This document shows, piece by piece, positions 43,716-52,414 of a stretch of DNA of 64,000 nucleotides. Location of the stretch: positions 1 through 64,000 of the forward strand of contig NZ_CP123584.1 of assembly GCF_045277565.1 (NCBI RefSeq). Reading direction: 5' to 3'. The position numbers were made by a program, and so were the translations under genes. The notes beneath the pieces were generated by a model. That model worked only from the letters and a program-made list of their open reading frames with translations. It ran no database searches and was not told the DNA's origin. The DNA comes from Aliisedimentitalea scapharcae (GTDB lineage Bacteria > Pseudomonadota > Alphaproteobacteria > Rhodobacterales > Rhodobacteraceae). Position 1 is the stretch's first letter; every line of letters begins with the position of its first letter.

Positions 43716-46700
43716 ATGACGACTGAAAGGCAAACCCCAAAACTGGGATTGACGATCGGAACCAAGCTGGCGGCAATTAGCATCGTCATATCGATGGCTG
43801 CTGTCTGTATCGCGGCCGTCTTGGCTGGATACTCGTCAAACGAAGCCCTGAAGCGTGCGGCGTTCGAAAGACTGACAGCCGTTCGCGAACTTAAGGCACA
43901 GCAAATTGAAAGCTATTTCTCACAAGTCGAGAATGAGCTCAAGTTTGTTGCGGAAAGCGCACCGTTGAAAGAAAATCTTCAACAACTTCGGCGAGGGATC
44001 GTTTATCTGCAAGCCTCCGAAGATCTTGTGACGCCAGAGTATCAGGATGCTCTAGATCAATTCTATCTTGAGGACTTTCGTGCACGGTATGAGGCGGAAA
44101 CAGGAACCCGCGCCGACGACGCCATCATTGAAGGCTTGTTGCCACAGGATCCCCTGACGATCTTTCTTCAAAATCGATACATTTTTGATCCTCAACTAGT
44201 GAATCAAGTTCAGTTCGAGACACAATATGGGGCAGCCGTTTCAGAGCTGGAACAGTCACTGAGTGAATTTCAAGATCGCTTCGGTTTTTATGATGTATTT
44301 CTAATCGAACCTAACGATGGACGCATCGTTTACTCCGTTGAGCGGGAAATTGATTTCGGAACCAGCGTATTCGATGGCCCGCATTCAAACACAAACCTCG
44401 CCCGGGCAGTCACGACTGCCTTGGCTGCAAATCCAGATCAGGTCATTTTCGCCGACTTCGAACCCTATATCCCTTCATTCAACGCACCAGCCGCATTTGC
44501 CGCCTTGCCCGTGTATGATGGACCAAATCCGATTGGGGTCCTTGCCGTGCAACTTCCTCTGAGCGGGATCAACGCGATCATGACCTCCAACCAATCATGG
44601 AGCGACGTTGGGTTGGGTGATTCCGGCGAAGCCTATATCGTCGGCCGCGACAAGCTGTTGCGCAATCAGTCCCGCTTCCTGATCGAAGATCGTGAAGAGT
44701 ATCTGAAATTGGTCGGTGAAGTTGGCCTCCCAAGCTCCATCATAGGCCAGATCGAACGGACGAACAGTTCCGTTGGCTTGCAAGAGGTCGACACCATTGG
44801 AACGCAGGCAGCTCTCTCAGGACGCACAGGAACAGAGATCTTCCCCGACTACAGAAATGTCGAAGTCTTGTCCTCATATCGCCCGCTTGAGCTGTCGGGG
44901 CTAGACTGGGTCATCATGAGCGAGATCGACCGCGAAGAAGCCCTGCGCGATGCAGATCAACTGATCGACCGACTGATCTTGGTCGCCTCCATAGTTCTTG
45001 CGATCGCAATTTACGCGTCATACCTCTTTTCAATTTCGCTTACGCGACCACTTAGATTACTGTCTGGCAGCGCAGCGAGACTAACTGCTGGTGAATTGGA
45101 TGAGCCGATCAAGGTGCAGACAAGCGACGAGATTGGCGAGCTTGCGCAGAATTTCGAAGCCTTACGCCTATCGATCGTTCATTCGCTTGAGGAAGTTGAA
45201 AACCAAAAGTCGATGTTGGAAACAACCGTGGCTGCACGGACGACCGAACTAAACGAGGCATCGGCTCAGCTTCAGCTTGCGTTGTCGAAGATGTCGAACG
45301 GCATCTACATGCTCGATGCCGACATGAATTACGTCCTGGTAAATGAGCGCTACACCGAGATGCTTGCTCTGCCACCACGGCTGGTCGAACCGGGGCAGCC
45401 AGAAGAAGAGGTCATCCGTTGGCACGCAGAAAACGGTGACTATGGGCTTGGCGATACTGAACAGCTAATCCGGACTCGTTTGGAGGCTCTCGCTGATGGC
45501 CACTCATCAAACGTTGTCCTCAATACAGCAGCTGGCCGGACGATTGAAATCAGAACAACGCCAATCAGCGGAGGGGGACTCGTCGGGGTCGTTACCGATA
45601 TTACAACGATCAAACGTAACGAAGCTGAGCTCGTCGCACAGAACGAAAACCTGAAGAAGATTCAAGGCGATCTCGCATTTAGTGAGCAGAGAATATCGAA
45701 GATTATTGAAGCTAGTCCCATTGGTATCCTTTCTATTGACAGAAAGGGAACAATTGAGACATTCAGCTCGGCCGCTGAACAAATTTTTGGTTACTACGCG
45801 TCAGACGTTATTGGAAAGAACCTCAAGATCCTGATGGAAACACACGTCGCCGTTGAGCACGACCTTTATCTTGAACGCCGTATTCATGGTGCGTCGTCAA
45901 CGGTCGTTGGTCAAAGTCGGGTCGTCAACGCCGTTCGAAAAGATGGATCGGTATTTAAACTGGAAGCGCGGGTTGAGGAAGTTCAAGTCGGGGATGAAAT
46001 CTTCTATATCGGGCTCGTCGAAGACATAACTGAACGCCTTGAACTGGAGCGACAAGCCGAGGAGGCGCGCGAGCAAGCTGAACGGGCGAATGAAGCCAAG
46101 AGCGCGTTCCTTGCAAATATGAGCCATGAACTTCGCACACCAATGAATGCGATCATTGGGTACTCGGAAATGATGGCAGAGGATGCTGAAGATGACGGGC
46201 TGGAAGAAATGCTCGGCGATCTGAACAAGATCACCAACGCTGGTAAGCATCTTCTGTCCCTGATTAACGACGTTCTCGACCTCTCCAAGATCGAAGCTGG
46301 AAAAATGGATATGTTCCTTGAAGACTTCGCTGTCAAGGACATTACCGAAGACGTTGCCAGTACGGCACTCAGCCTTATCGAAAAAAATGCCAATGAACTC
46401 GTTCTGAATGTCGATCAGGATCTAGAGACCATGCACGGCGATGTAACGAAAGTTCGCCAGATCCTCTTCAATCTGATCTCCAACGCCGCGAAGTTCACAA
46501 AGGAAGGAAAGATTACTCTTTCTGCCAATACGGCCTCCATATCAAATGAACCGGCAATTCGGTTTGCTGTCACCGATACCGGGATCGGCATCCCTGAAGA
46601 CAAGATTGAGCATATATTCGCCGAATTCTCTCAAGCCGATGAATCTACCACACGCGATTACGGTGGAACCGGTCTAGGGCTCGCCCTCGTTAAGAGATTC

Positions 46701-47633
46701 TGTGAAATGATGGGCGGCAGCATCCGTGTCGAAAGTACCATTGGGCAAGGTTCAAGTTTTATCGTCACATTGCCAAAGAAAGCTCAAAAGAAGCATGCAG
46801 GGCTTGAAGAGGAAGCGCGCATTTCAGGCGCAACGTCAGAGCCCTCTTCATCGGATGAGGACGCGACACCTATTTCAACTGAGGCAATGAAGGATACTTC
46901 TGTTCGAAAATCGGTCCTTGTCATTGATGATGAGGCCTCGGCCCGGGAACTTCTGAAGAAGCGTCTAGAAGCGGAGGGCTGTTCGGTGTTATTGGCCAAA
47001 TCCGGCGCTGAAGGTCTGGCACTCGCTGCGGAACACTTGCCCGCCCTCATAACGCTGGATGTAATGATGCCCGGAATGGACGGCTGGACAGTCCTCCGCC
47101 GACTAAAGGCTGACAATACACTGAAGGATATTCCCGTCGTCATGATTTCGATGGTTGGAGACAAGGCCATGAGCTATTCGCTTGGCGCCGTCGAATCTCT
47201 TCAAAAACCGGTTGACCGAGGCAAACTATCGGGGCTTGTCAAAAAGTATGCGTCGGTCGGTCAAAAGACAGCACTTGTCGTTGAAGACGATCCGGCTGCG
47301 CGCGAAACCATGGTGCGCACGCTTCAAGGCGACGGCTGGAAAGTCGATGAAGCGGAGAACGGCAAAGTAGCGCTAGAGAGAACGGAACAAATTGAATTTG
47401 AACTCATTCTTCTTGATCTCATGATGCCGGTTATGGACGGGTTTGAGTTTCTGGAAAGGCTCAGATCAAGCGACCATCCATCAGCCAACACTCCTATTAT
47501 TATTGTTACAGCGATGGAACTGAACACCGAAGACCGCAAACGCCTTCAGACCAGTGTTAGCGATGTCGTGCAAAAGTCTGGCGGAGATGTGGAGGGCGTT
47601 TTGGCAGAAATACTCTCGCTGGTTCATCGATAG
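43716..47633 (+). CDS. Hybrid sensor histidine kinase: dCache-HAMP-PAS-PAS-HisKA-HATPase-REC-REC
   Basis: A 1305-aa membrane kinase. A helix near residue 20-40, a dCache periplasmic domain (about 45-410), a second helix (about 420-440), HAMP (RPLRLLSGSAARLTAGELDE), two PAS domains (SNGIYMLDADMNYVLVNERY; ASPIGILSIDRKGTIETFS), HisKA with His804 (NMSHELRTPMNAIIGY), HATPase (N-box LISNAAKFT, DTGIGIPEDKI, GGTGLGLALV) and two receivers (phospho-Asp in TLDVMMPG and LLDLMMPV). ATG 43716 follows GAAGGGAAC. It is the only complete kinase in the island, so it probably phosphorylates the receivers at 38238 and 39781. Confidence 0.93.
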   Translation: MTTERQTPKLGLTIGTKLAAISIVISMAAVCIAAVLAGYSSNEALKRAAFERLTAVRELKAQQIESYFSQVENELKFVAESAPLKENLQQLRRGIVYLQASEDLVTPEYQDALDQFYLEDFRARYEAETGTRADDAIIEGLLPQDPLTIFLQNRYIFDPQLVNQVQFETQYGAAVSELEQSLSEFQDRFGFYDVFLIEPNDGRIVYSVEREIDFGTSVFDGPHSNTNLARAVTTALAANPDQVIFADFEPYIPSFNAPAAFAALPVYDGPNPIGVLAVQLPLSGINAIMTSNQSWSDVGLGDSGEAYIVGRDKLLRNQSRFLIEDREEYLKLVGEVGLPSSIIGQIERTNSSVGLQEVDTIGTQAALSGRTGTEIFPDYRNVEVLSSYRPLELSGLDWVIMSEIDREEALRDADQLIDRLILVASIVLAIAIYASYLFSISLTRPLRLLSGSAARLTAGELDEPIKVQTSDEIGELAQNFEALRLSIVHSLEEVENQKSMLETTVAARTTELNEASAQLQLALSKMSNGIYMLDADMNYVLVNERYTEMLALPPRLVEPGQPEEEVIRWHAENGDYGLGDTEQLIRTRLEALADGHSSNVVLNTAAGRTIEIRTTPISGGGLVGVVTDITTIKRNEAELVAQNENLKKIQGDLAFSEQRISKIIEASPIGILSIDRKGTIETFSSAAEQIFGYYASDVIGKNLKILMETHVAVEHDLYLERRIHGASSTVVGQSRVVNAVRKDGSVFKLEARVEEVQVGDEIFYIGLVEDITERLELERQAEEAREQAERANEAKSAFLANMSHELRTPMNAIIGYSEMMAEDAEDDGLEEMLGDLNKITNAGKHLLSLINDVLDLSKIEAGKMDMFLEDFAVKDITEDVASTALSLIEKNANELVLNVDQDLETMHGDVTKVRQILFNLISNAAKFTKEGKITLSANTASISNEPAIRFAVTDTGIGIPEDKIEHIFAEFSQADESTTRDYGGTGLGLALVKRFCEMMGGSIRVESTIGQGSSFIVTLPKKAQKKHAGLEEEARISGATSEPSSSDEDATPISTEAMKDTSVRKSVLVIDDEASARELLKKRLEAEGCSVLLAKSGAEGLALAAEHLPALITLDVMMPGMDGWTVLRRLKADNTLKDIPVVMISMVGDKAMSYSLGAVESLQKPVDRGKLSGLVKKYASVGQKTALVVEDDPAARETMVRTLQGDGWKVDEAENGKVALERTEQIEFELILLDLMMPVMDGFEFLERLRSSDHPSANTPIIIVTAMELNTEDRKRLQTSVSDVVQKSGGDVEGVLAEILSLVHR

Positions 47634-47652
47634 AGCGTGAGGGATTCTTGAT

Positions 47653-48687
47653 TTGAAAGAAATGGCTGGCAAACAGGCTCCGGGGCTTGATGAGGCATTA
47701 CAGGCACTTAAAGGTGAGGTGACGGACTGGGAGCTTTTCCTCTCAAGTTACCCTGATACTTCGGCGGTCTTCGCCGGGGCCGACCTTTCCGAGGCGGACC
47801 TATCGGAACGCAACCTTTCAGGACTTGACCTCACCGACACCGACCTTTTCGAAGCCCGGTTGTCATCTGCAAACTTGAAGCACGCAAAGATGGATCGCGC
47901 GGAGCTTTCAGGGGCGGATCTTTCTCATGCTGGACTATACAAGGCCAGACTGACCGGTGCTACACTCACTGCGGCAAACCTCCAGAACGCCGACTTAACA
48001 GATGCCGATCTTTCCGGCGCGGATCTGCGTGGAGCAAATTTTGTCGGGGCAGATCTGACCGGCGCTGACCTCCGTGATGCAAACCTAACAGACGCCGACC
48101 TTCGCAATACCTGCCTGAAGAATGCTAATATTTCGCGCGCGTCACTCTGCACAGCAAGGGTCGAAGGGGCCAAGGTGACCGGCGTCGTCTACGGCAATTT
48201 AAAAGATATGAGCGGCCGCTACCTTGGAATTCGCGGCATAGACTCTGTTTACGGCAACGCGCTTTTTGTACGAGATGCTAGGGATCAGGACTACATAGAC
48301 ACCTTGGAAGCATCTATTTCAAATATGCCTGCCGGTTTTGCGAAGTCCATTGAGCAAATTTTGTTCAAGGCTTGGGGACTATTTGATCACGGCCGCAGCC
48401 TTCTAAAAGTGGGAGTTTACGCGCTATTTCTCGCAACGCTGTACGGGATCATTTATTCGTTTGATATGTGGCTGGGGTGGGGAATGATGGATTACTCCAA
48501 CTCAGCGCAAAGCTGGTTTACACCCTTCTACGTCTCGTTGGTTACATATACGACGCTGGGATATGGCGATGTAACAGCTGAAAATGTCTATGGAGAAATT
48601 CTCGTCATTAGTGAAGTGGTCTTGGGATATTTTACTCTGGGCCTTCTTCTCTCGATTATTGCAAACACAATTGCTCGGCGGAGTTAG
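47653..48687 (+). CDS. Pentapeptide-repeat / K+-type ion channel fusion
   Basis: A 344-aa protein. Residues about 38-175 are pentapeptide repeats of the A(D/N)LXX type (for example ADLSEADLSERNLSGLDL), forming a right-handed beta helix. The C-terminal part has two helices around a pore loop with TTLGYGDV near residue 300, the selectivity filter of K+ channels. The repeats probably act as a cytoplasmic regulatory platform. TTG 47653 with GAGGG 9 bases upstream is preferred to ATG 47662. It follows the kinase by 19 bp. Confidence 0.85.
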   Translation: MKEMAGKQAPGLDEALQALKGEVTDWELFLSSYPDTSAVFAGADLSEADLSERNLSGLDLTDTDLFEARLSSANLKHAKMDRAELSGADLSHAGLYKARLTGATLTAANLQNADLTDADLSGADLRGANFVGADLTGADLRDANLTDADLRNTCLKNANISRASLCTARVEGAKVTGVVYGNLKDMSGRYLGIRGIDSVYGNALFVRDARDQDYIDTLEASISNMPAGFAKSIEQILFKAWGLFDHGRSLLKVGVYALFLATLYGIIYSFDMWLGWGMMDYSNSAQSWFTPFYVSLVTYTTLGYGDVTAENVYGEILVISEVVLGYFTLGLLLSIIANTIARRS

Positions 48688-48691
48688 CAAT

Positions 48692-49000
48692 ATGCCGCGA
48701 TCTATCTGGAGCCAAACGTTGAATCGCAAAAGCTTTAGCAAATTTTCTGCAGTCATGCTTGGCATGTCTTCTCCTGTCGCAGCCCAAGACTGCCCGATCA
48801 AAGTCGGCGTCCTGCACTCGCTATCGGGCACGATGGCGATCTCGGAAACGACACTCAAAGACACCATGGAAATGCTCATCGACCAACAGAATGCCGCCGG
48901 CGGTGTTCTGGGTTGTGAGCTTGCCCTCGTGCGCATGGCGCACCCAAAGGCAGTCGTATTGATCCCTGTCCAGCCCAGCAAAGGCCAGAGCCTCAAATAG
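48692..49000 (+). pseudogene. 5' fragment of a urea/short-chain amide ABC substrate-binding protein gene
   Basis: MPRSIWSQTLNRKSFSKF, a signal-like region ending PVAAQDC, then IKVGVLHSLSGTMAIS and DTMEMLIDQQNAAGGVLGC, which is the N-terminal strand pattern of UrtA/AmiC-type binding proteins. Homology stops after about 77 residues at 48922, where the sequence joins the relaxase fragment; the last 25 codons are read antisense through it. ATG follows GGCGGAGTTAGCAAT, 4 bp after the channel gene. Confidence 0.75.
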
Positions 49001-49291
49001 CTCAATGGCCTCTTGCTGGGCGTCGGGACTGGGATCATCGCTGTCGGCAAAGCTGATCACACCTGCCGTGTAGCTCCATTTGTTGGGGCTCGCATCGATC
49101 AAGTCGCGGGTTTGGCGGGGGGTGCCGTGCAGTACCTCGGGCAGCGGGTCGCGGATCTTGGTTTGAGGCTGGTCGGTGTCGTCGCGGATGAGGTTGCGGT
49201 TCTCATCATAGGCCAGAACTTCGCGAGCTGTCAGGTAATCCACGGGAGCTGCACCACCACCTGTGCCGGTGGAGAAGAACGAGATGATCAT
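48923..49291 (-). pseudogene. 5' fragment of a mobilization relaxase (MobA type)
   Basis: About 123 residues, MIISFFSTGTGGGAAPVDYL to CLWVRHAHEG, match the N-terminus of plasmid relaxases of the type with TREVL-like and HGTP-containing segments and the start of the WVRHAHE metal-binding region. The rest, including the remaining histidines, is missing because the cargo joins here. The ATG overlaps the MobC stop. Confidence 0.75.
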
Positions 49292-49761
49292 TCGCAGTTC
49301 TCGTCTGTGTGCGCCGCCACGATCTGCGCCATCTGCCGTTCGATGATCACCAGCTGCGCAGCGACCTTGAGCGCATCGATCTGGCTCGCACGGCCGGATT
49401 TGACCGCGCCGTTGATCCAGCGGGAAAGCTGATTGAGGTTGCCGCCGACACGGGCAATCGCAAAGGTCAACTTCGGATCAACGCGAGGGACGGGCTTGCG
49501 CCGACGTGCCTCGGTCAGCCCCAAGGCCTCGCGCATCAACGTGGCATTGGGCAGGCCAGCGGCCCGCGCCTTGGCCACAAGCGCGGCCTTTTCGGACGGT
49601 GTGCATCGAAAGATCACGCTCTCGGAAAGGCCCTCTTTGACGCCGCTTGCGTGCGTCTGGTTGGGGTTTGAAGGGGAGGCTGGCCGCCCCTCACAAGTCC
49701 CGCCGATGTAATCGGTGGGTAACCTTGCTCTCTGCTCTTTATGGGGATCGATCGCACTCAT
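49288..49761 (-). CDS. mobC: Plasmid mobilization protein MobC
   Basis: A 157-aa relaxosome accessory protein. A ribbon-helix-helix-like segment lies at about 46-70 (SVIFRCTPSEKAALVAKARA) and the MobC signature IARVGGNLNQLSRWIN at about 106-121. MobC helps the relaxase open oriT. ATGA overlaps on both sides with Rep and MobA show one operon. Confidence 0.88.
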   Translation of the reverse strand: MSAIDPHKEQRARLPTDYIGGTCEGRPASPSNPNQTHASGVKEGLSESVIFRCTPSEKAALVAKARAAGLPNATLMREALGLTEARRRKPVPRVDPKLTFAIARVGGNLNQLSRWINGAVKSGRASQIDALKVAAQLVIIERQMAQIVAAHTDENCE

Positions 49762-50615
49762 GCTCGGAGCCCAGCCGCCTCGATTTCAGCAGGGCTGACC
49801 AGGTTTGCAGCCAGCAAAGCTGTCAATTGGCCGGGTGTGATGTGGCGGCACAGTGGATGCTTGTCTGTGACCCAATCAGCCAAGCCTTTCAGCAATTCGG
49901 CCTCTTTGGCCTTACCAGCTTCTCGTGCATCCTCAACGTCATGAAGGTGTTTCAACCAACGTCCAGACGTGAACCAATTGTCGGAGAAGCACACCTTAGA
50001 GCGGGTGAAGCCTTCGCTCTCGATCGCGTAAGCCCGCACTGCTTCCTCGAGGTCTTTAGCGTCCACTCCGTCGGCCAACGCTTGGCGGATTTGTGAGATG
50101 CAAACCGCTTTGCCGCGAATGCGATCCTCCGGATAGGCGGACAATATCTTTTCAGAAAATTCATCCTCCACCGCCGCCTTCGCGTGCGAAGGATTTGGTT
50201 TTTGATATGGTTTATATCTGTTCTTATAGGATTTGCCCTCTGGGGCAGATGGCTTGCCCTCAGGGGCAAATGCATCATTTTCCCTTTCGGTCAGATCGAT
50301 TTGCCCATTTGGGCAAATGGAGTTGCCCAGGGCATACCAACAGGTCCGGTCATAGCGATCATCGCTGAAATTGCCCTTGATGATCAGCTCTGCGCTGACC
50401 AGCTTTTCGAGCGCTGTTCTGATCTGCTTCTCGCTCAGATAGGGGAACAATTCACCAAAGGCCGAGATCGAATTGTAGGTCCAATACCGCCCGTCTCGAA
50501 GGTTACGGCGGTTGGCTTGGTTCTTCTCGATCCAGAAGGTGATGTTCTGGAAAATCACCGCCGCGTTCAGGCCAACACGTCCGGCGATTTCGGGATCAAA
50601 GCTATGGCGGCTCAT
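49758..50615 (-). CDS. Replication-initiator-like winged-helix protein
   Basis: A 285-aa protein with an N-terminal winged-helix part (HSFDPEIAGRVGLNAAVIFQ, TYNSISAFGELFPYLSEKQIR, LVSAELIIKGNF) like plasmid or phage replication and helix-turn-helix DNA-binding proteins, then a charged linker and a helical C-terminal part. ATG 50615 follows GGGGGTCAATC. It sits upstream of mobC, the usual place for a rep gene of a mobilizable element. The exact replication role is inferred. Confidence 0.7.
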   Translation of the reverse strand: MSRHSFDPEIAGRVGLNAAVIFQNITFWIEKNQANRRNLRDGRYWTYNSISAFGELFPYLSEKQIRTALEKLVSAELIIKGNFSDDRYDRTCWYALGNSICPNGQIDLTERENDAFAPEGKPSAPEGKSYKNRYKPYQKPNPSHAKAAVEDEFSEKILSAYPEDRIRGKAVCISQIRQALADGVDAKDLEEAVRAYAIESEGFTRSKVCFSDNWFTSGRWLKHLHDVEDAREAGKAKEAELLKGLADWVTDKHPLCRHITPGQLTALLAANLVSPAEIEAAGLRA

Positions 50616-50770
50616 GATTGACCCCCGAAATACGCACAAACGTGCGAATTTTGTACAGGTTTTGTACGAGAAATCGACCGTTTCAGCCGATTTTGGCCTG
50701 AAGGCTGACGGGACTTTCTGCAGGCTTCCGCACAACGTCCTGTAAATAAGCCATATTTTTCAGGTGGTTT

Positions 50771-50815
50771 TGGCGACCCCGGCAGGATTCGAACCTGCAA
50801 CCTGCCCCTTAGGAG
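50771..50815 (-). repeat. Right attachment repeat: 3' end of tRNA-Arg(CCU)
   Basis: Identical over 45 bp to 26964-27008 and in the same orientation. The 5' half of a tRNA is missing here too (the upstream bases do not pair to form acceptor or anticodon stems), so it is an att remnant and not a gene. Confidence 0.88.
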
Positions 50816-50953
50816 AGAACAGGATCCCCCACAAAACATAGGTATTTCCGCAAAAAAGCACTTTTCTAAACATGTCTGTTCCTGCTTTGTGCAGAGAAAT
50901 CCAGCCAGCGCAGGTTCAGTGAACCAAAAAGCAAACCCTAGAAAAGCAAAAAG

Positions 50954-50973
50954 CCCCGGCCTTTCGACCGGGG
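50954..50973 (-). terminator. Terminator at the end of the prophage late operon
   Basis: CCCCGG / CCGGGG with an 8-base loop; on the - strand it continues GGGGCTTTTTGC, a good T-run. It lies directly after the last prophage gene and blocks read-through into the island. Confidence 0.88.
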
Positions 50974-50982
50974 TTCTTTTGT

Positions 50983-51288
50983 TTAGGTTGGATCACCATC
51001 AGGCGGCGGGGCTTCGGTTAGCCGCTCAAATGATTGGCCCGAGGCAACCAGACAAGTAAGCCCGCCGGGCATTGTGACCGTGATTGTCCAAGATCCGGTT
51101 TCGGTCGATGCAAACACTTCGACCACGGCCCCTTGGGCCCCCAGGCCGATGCTTTGTCGGGTTTCGCCGAACCCCTGGGCAAGCCGGTCCACCACGACAT
51201 GGCGCGGTGCGCAATTGCGGCCTTGGGCAATCGCTGAACTCGAAGCGGCAACGATTGCGAACAGCCAGGCGATAAGAAACTGTCTCAC
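50983..51288 (-). CDS. Secreted protein of unknown function (prophage-linked)
   Basis: A 101-aa exported protein: signal peptide MRQFLIAWLFAIVAASSSAI cut near AQG, then a compact domain with two Cys (NCAPRHVVV and LTCLVASG) that may form a disulfide. I know this type as a small conserved hypothetical in Rhodobacterales. As the last gene of the lysis operon it could be a moron gene expressed in the lysogen. Function unknown. Confidence 0.75.
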   Translation of the reverse strand: MRQFLIAWLFAIVAASSSAIAQGRNCAPRHVVVDRLAQGFGETRQSIGLGAQGAVVEVFASTETGSWTITVTMPGGLTCLVASGQSFERLTEAPPPDGDPT

Positions 51289-51351
51289 GCATATTCACCC
51301 CCTTTCGGATGGTTGGTCGCGCAGGGACCGGCGCGCGACGGGCCGGAGTTG

Positions 51352-51711
51352 TCAAGAAAGCTTGGCTTCGATCCGTTCCAGCGCTTCGTTCGCATAGCGT
51401 TCGGCCAAACGGCGCAGAATAAAATTGTCAGGCCCAAAATGACTGATTGCTTGGGGAACAGAAACGCGGGCATACCCGATCGCCTTTTGAACCAGCATTT
51501 CCTTGGCTTCGTCGGGCCCCTCTTTGATAGCGGCTAGAACACCGGTCATGATGGCGCTGTGCAGGGCCTCACGGTGGCGGGCCTCGATGTCCAGGCCAGT
51601 CTTGCGCCGGATCAGATTGGACACATAGACGATGACAGCCATCAGCAGAACGCTCAGGGCCTCAAGGATGGTTGGTTCCAGTTGGTCGAACAGATGGGAA
51701 AGAAAGTCCAT
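51352..51711 (-). CDS. Holin-like protein with N-terminal membrane helix
   Basis: A 119-aa protein with one hydrophobic helix (ILEALSVLLMAVIVYVSNLI) and a long helical cytoplasmic tail (REALHSAIMTGVLAAIKEGP onward). This topology resembles LLH-type phage holins. ATG 51711 lies one base after the endolysin stop; an ATG at 51723 overlaps it. Placed next to the endolysin, it probably helps lysis. Confidence 0.65.
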   Translation of the reverse strand: MDFLSHLFDQLEPTILEALSVLLMAVIVYVSNLIRRKTGLDIEARHREALHSAIMTGVLAAIKEGPDEAKEMLVQKAIGYARVSVPQAISHFGPDNFILRRLAERYANEALERIEAKLS

Positions 51712-51712
51712 T

Positions 51713-52399
51713 TCAAGCCTCATTGGTTGTGATTGGGACGCCCTTGGACGTCAGGAACACCCGGCGTCCGGTGACGGGTTCACCATCGGGCCAGCGCGCG
51801 GAGAGCAGGCGGGATTTGGCAACACGGGTCACAGTCACAGCGTTCGACTGGTTGCCGCCCAGAACGTGAAAGTGGGTGTCGTCTTCCCCGTGGTAGAAGC
51901 CGACGTGCCCCGCCCAATGGTGTTTCGAGATCCGCCAAAATACGAGACAAGAGCCGAACACCGGGTCCGACGCCTTGCCCCAATGTTGCCAGTTGCGCGC
52001 ACCCAGCGGATTTTCGGGCAACGCAATGTCAGGCCGCCATTTGCGAAAACAGGTTGCTGTGAATGCGCCGCACCACGGAATGTCGCGCGGGTCTATCCAG
52101 CTGACAGACTTGTCAAACCACTTGCGCAGCTGGGCCGTGTTGCGCTGTTCGTGTAGCCCCCGGATCTTGGCCGCTTCCGCCATCCAAGGAACAGTCTGTC
52201 GCTCCTGTTCTTCTTTCGGTGTTTCGGTCAGGGCCGCCAAGGTCAAAGGTCCGATGAAAGGCCGCGAGCGAAACCCAATGGAGCGTTTGAATTCGACCAC
52301 CGCCGCATCCGTGCGGGGGCCGCGCACACCGTCAATAGGCCCTGGGTTGAAACCAAGCACCTTGAGCCGGGTTTGAACCCAGCGATAATCAATGTTCAT
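51713..52399 (-). CDS. Endolysin: peptidoglycan-binding plus NlpC/P60-CHAP-like peptidase
   Basis: A 228-aa enzyme. The first 60 residues form a PGB_1 domain (QTRLKVLGFNPGPIDGVRGP). The catalytic part is a CHAP/TIGR02594-type cysteine peptidase: Cys in IPWCGAFTATCFRKW, His in GHVGFYHGED and VLGGNQSNAVTV. It probably cuts the peptide stem of peptidoglycan at lysis. No signal peptide, so it needs a holin. Confidence 0.88.
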   Translation of the reverse strand: MNIDYRWVQTRLKVLGFNPGPIDGVRGPRTDAAVVEFKRSIGFRSRPFIGPLTLAALTETPKEEQERQTVPWMAEAAKIRGLHEQRNTAQLRKWFDKSVSWIDPRDIPWCGAFTATCFRKWRPDIALPENPLGARNWQHWGKASDPVFGSCLVFWRISKHHWAGHVGFYHGEDDTHFHVLGGNQSNAVTVTRVAKSRLLSARWPDGEPVTGRRVFLTSKGVPITTNEA

Positions 52400-52414
52400 G
52401 GGATTTCTCCGATG

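Larger units (their letters stand above)
26964..50815. mobile_element. Integrative mobilizable genomic island (about 23.9 kb)
   Basis: Bounded by 45-bp direct repeats of a tRNA-Arg 3' end. Backbone: integrase, excisionase-like gene, repressor and small membrane gene on the left; Rep-like, MobC and relaxase fragment on the right. Central cargo of about 19.5 kb lies between a truncated HNH-type gene (29215) and a truncated relaxase (48923). The relaxase is broken, so self-mobilisation with its own relaxase is probably lost. Confidence 0.85.

Noticed and set aside
47758..48180. CRISPR-like or DNA repeat array
   Set aside because: The short periodicity comes from pentapeptide-repeat codons, not from repeat-spacer units. 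No CRISPR array was seen in the window.
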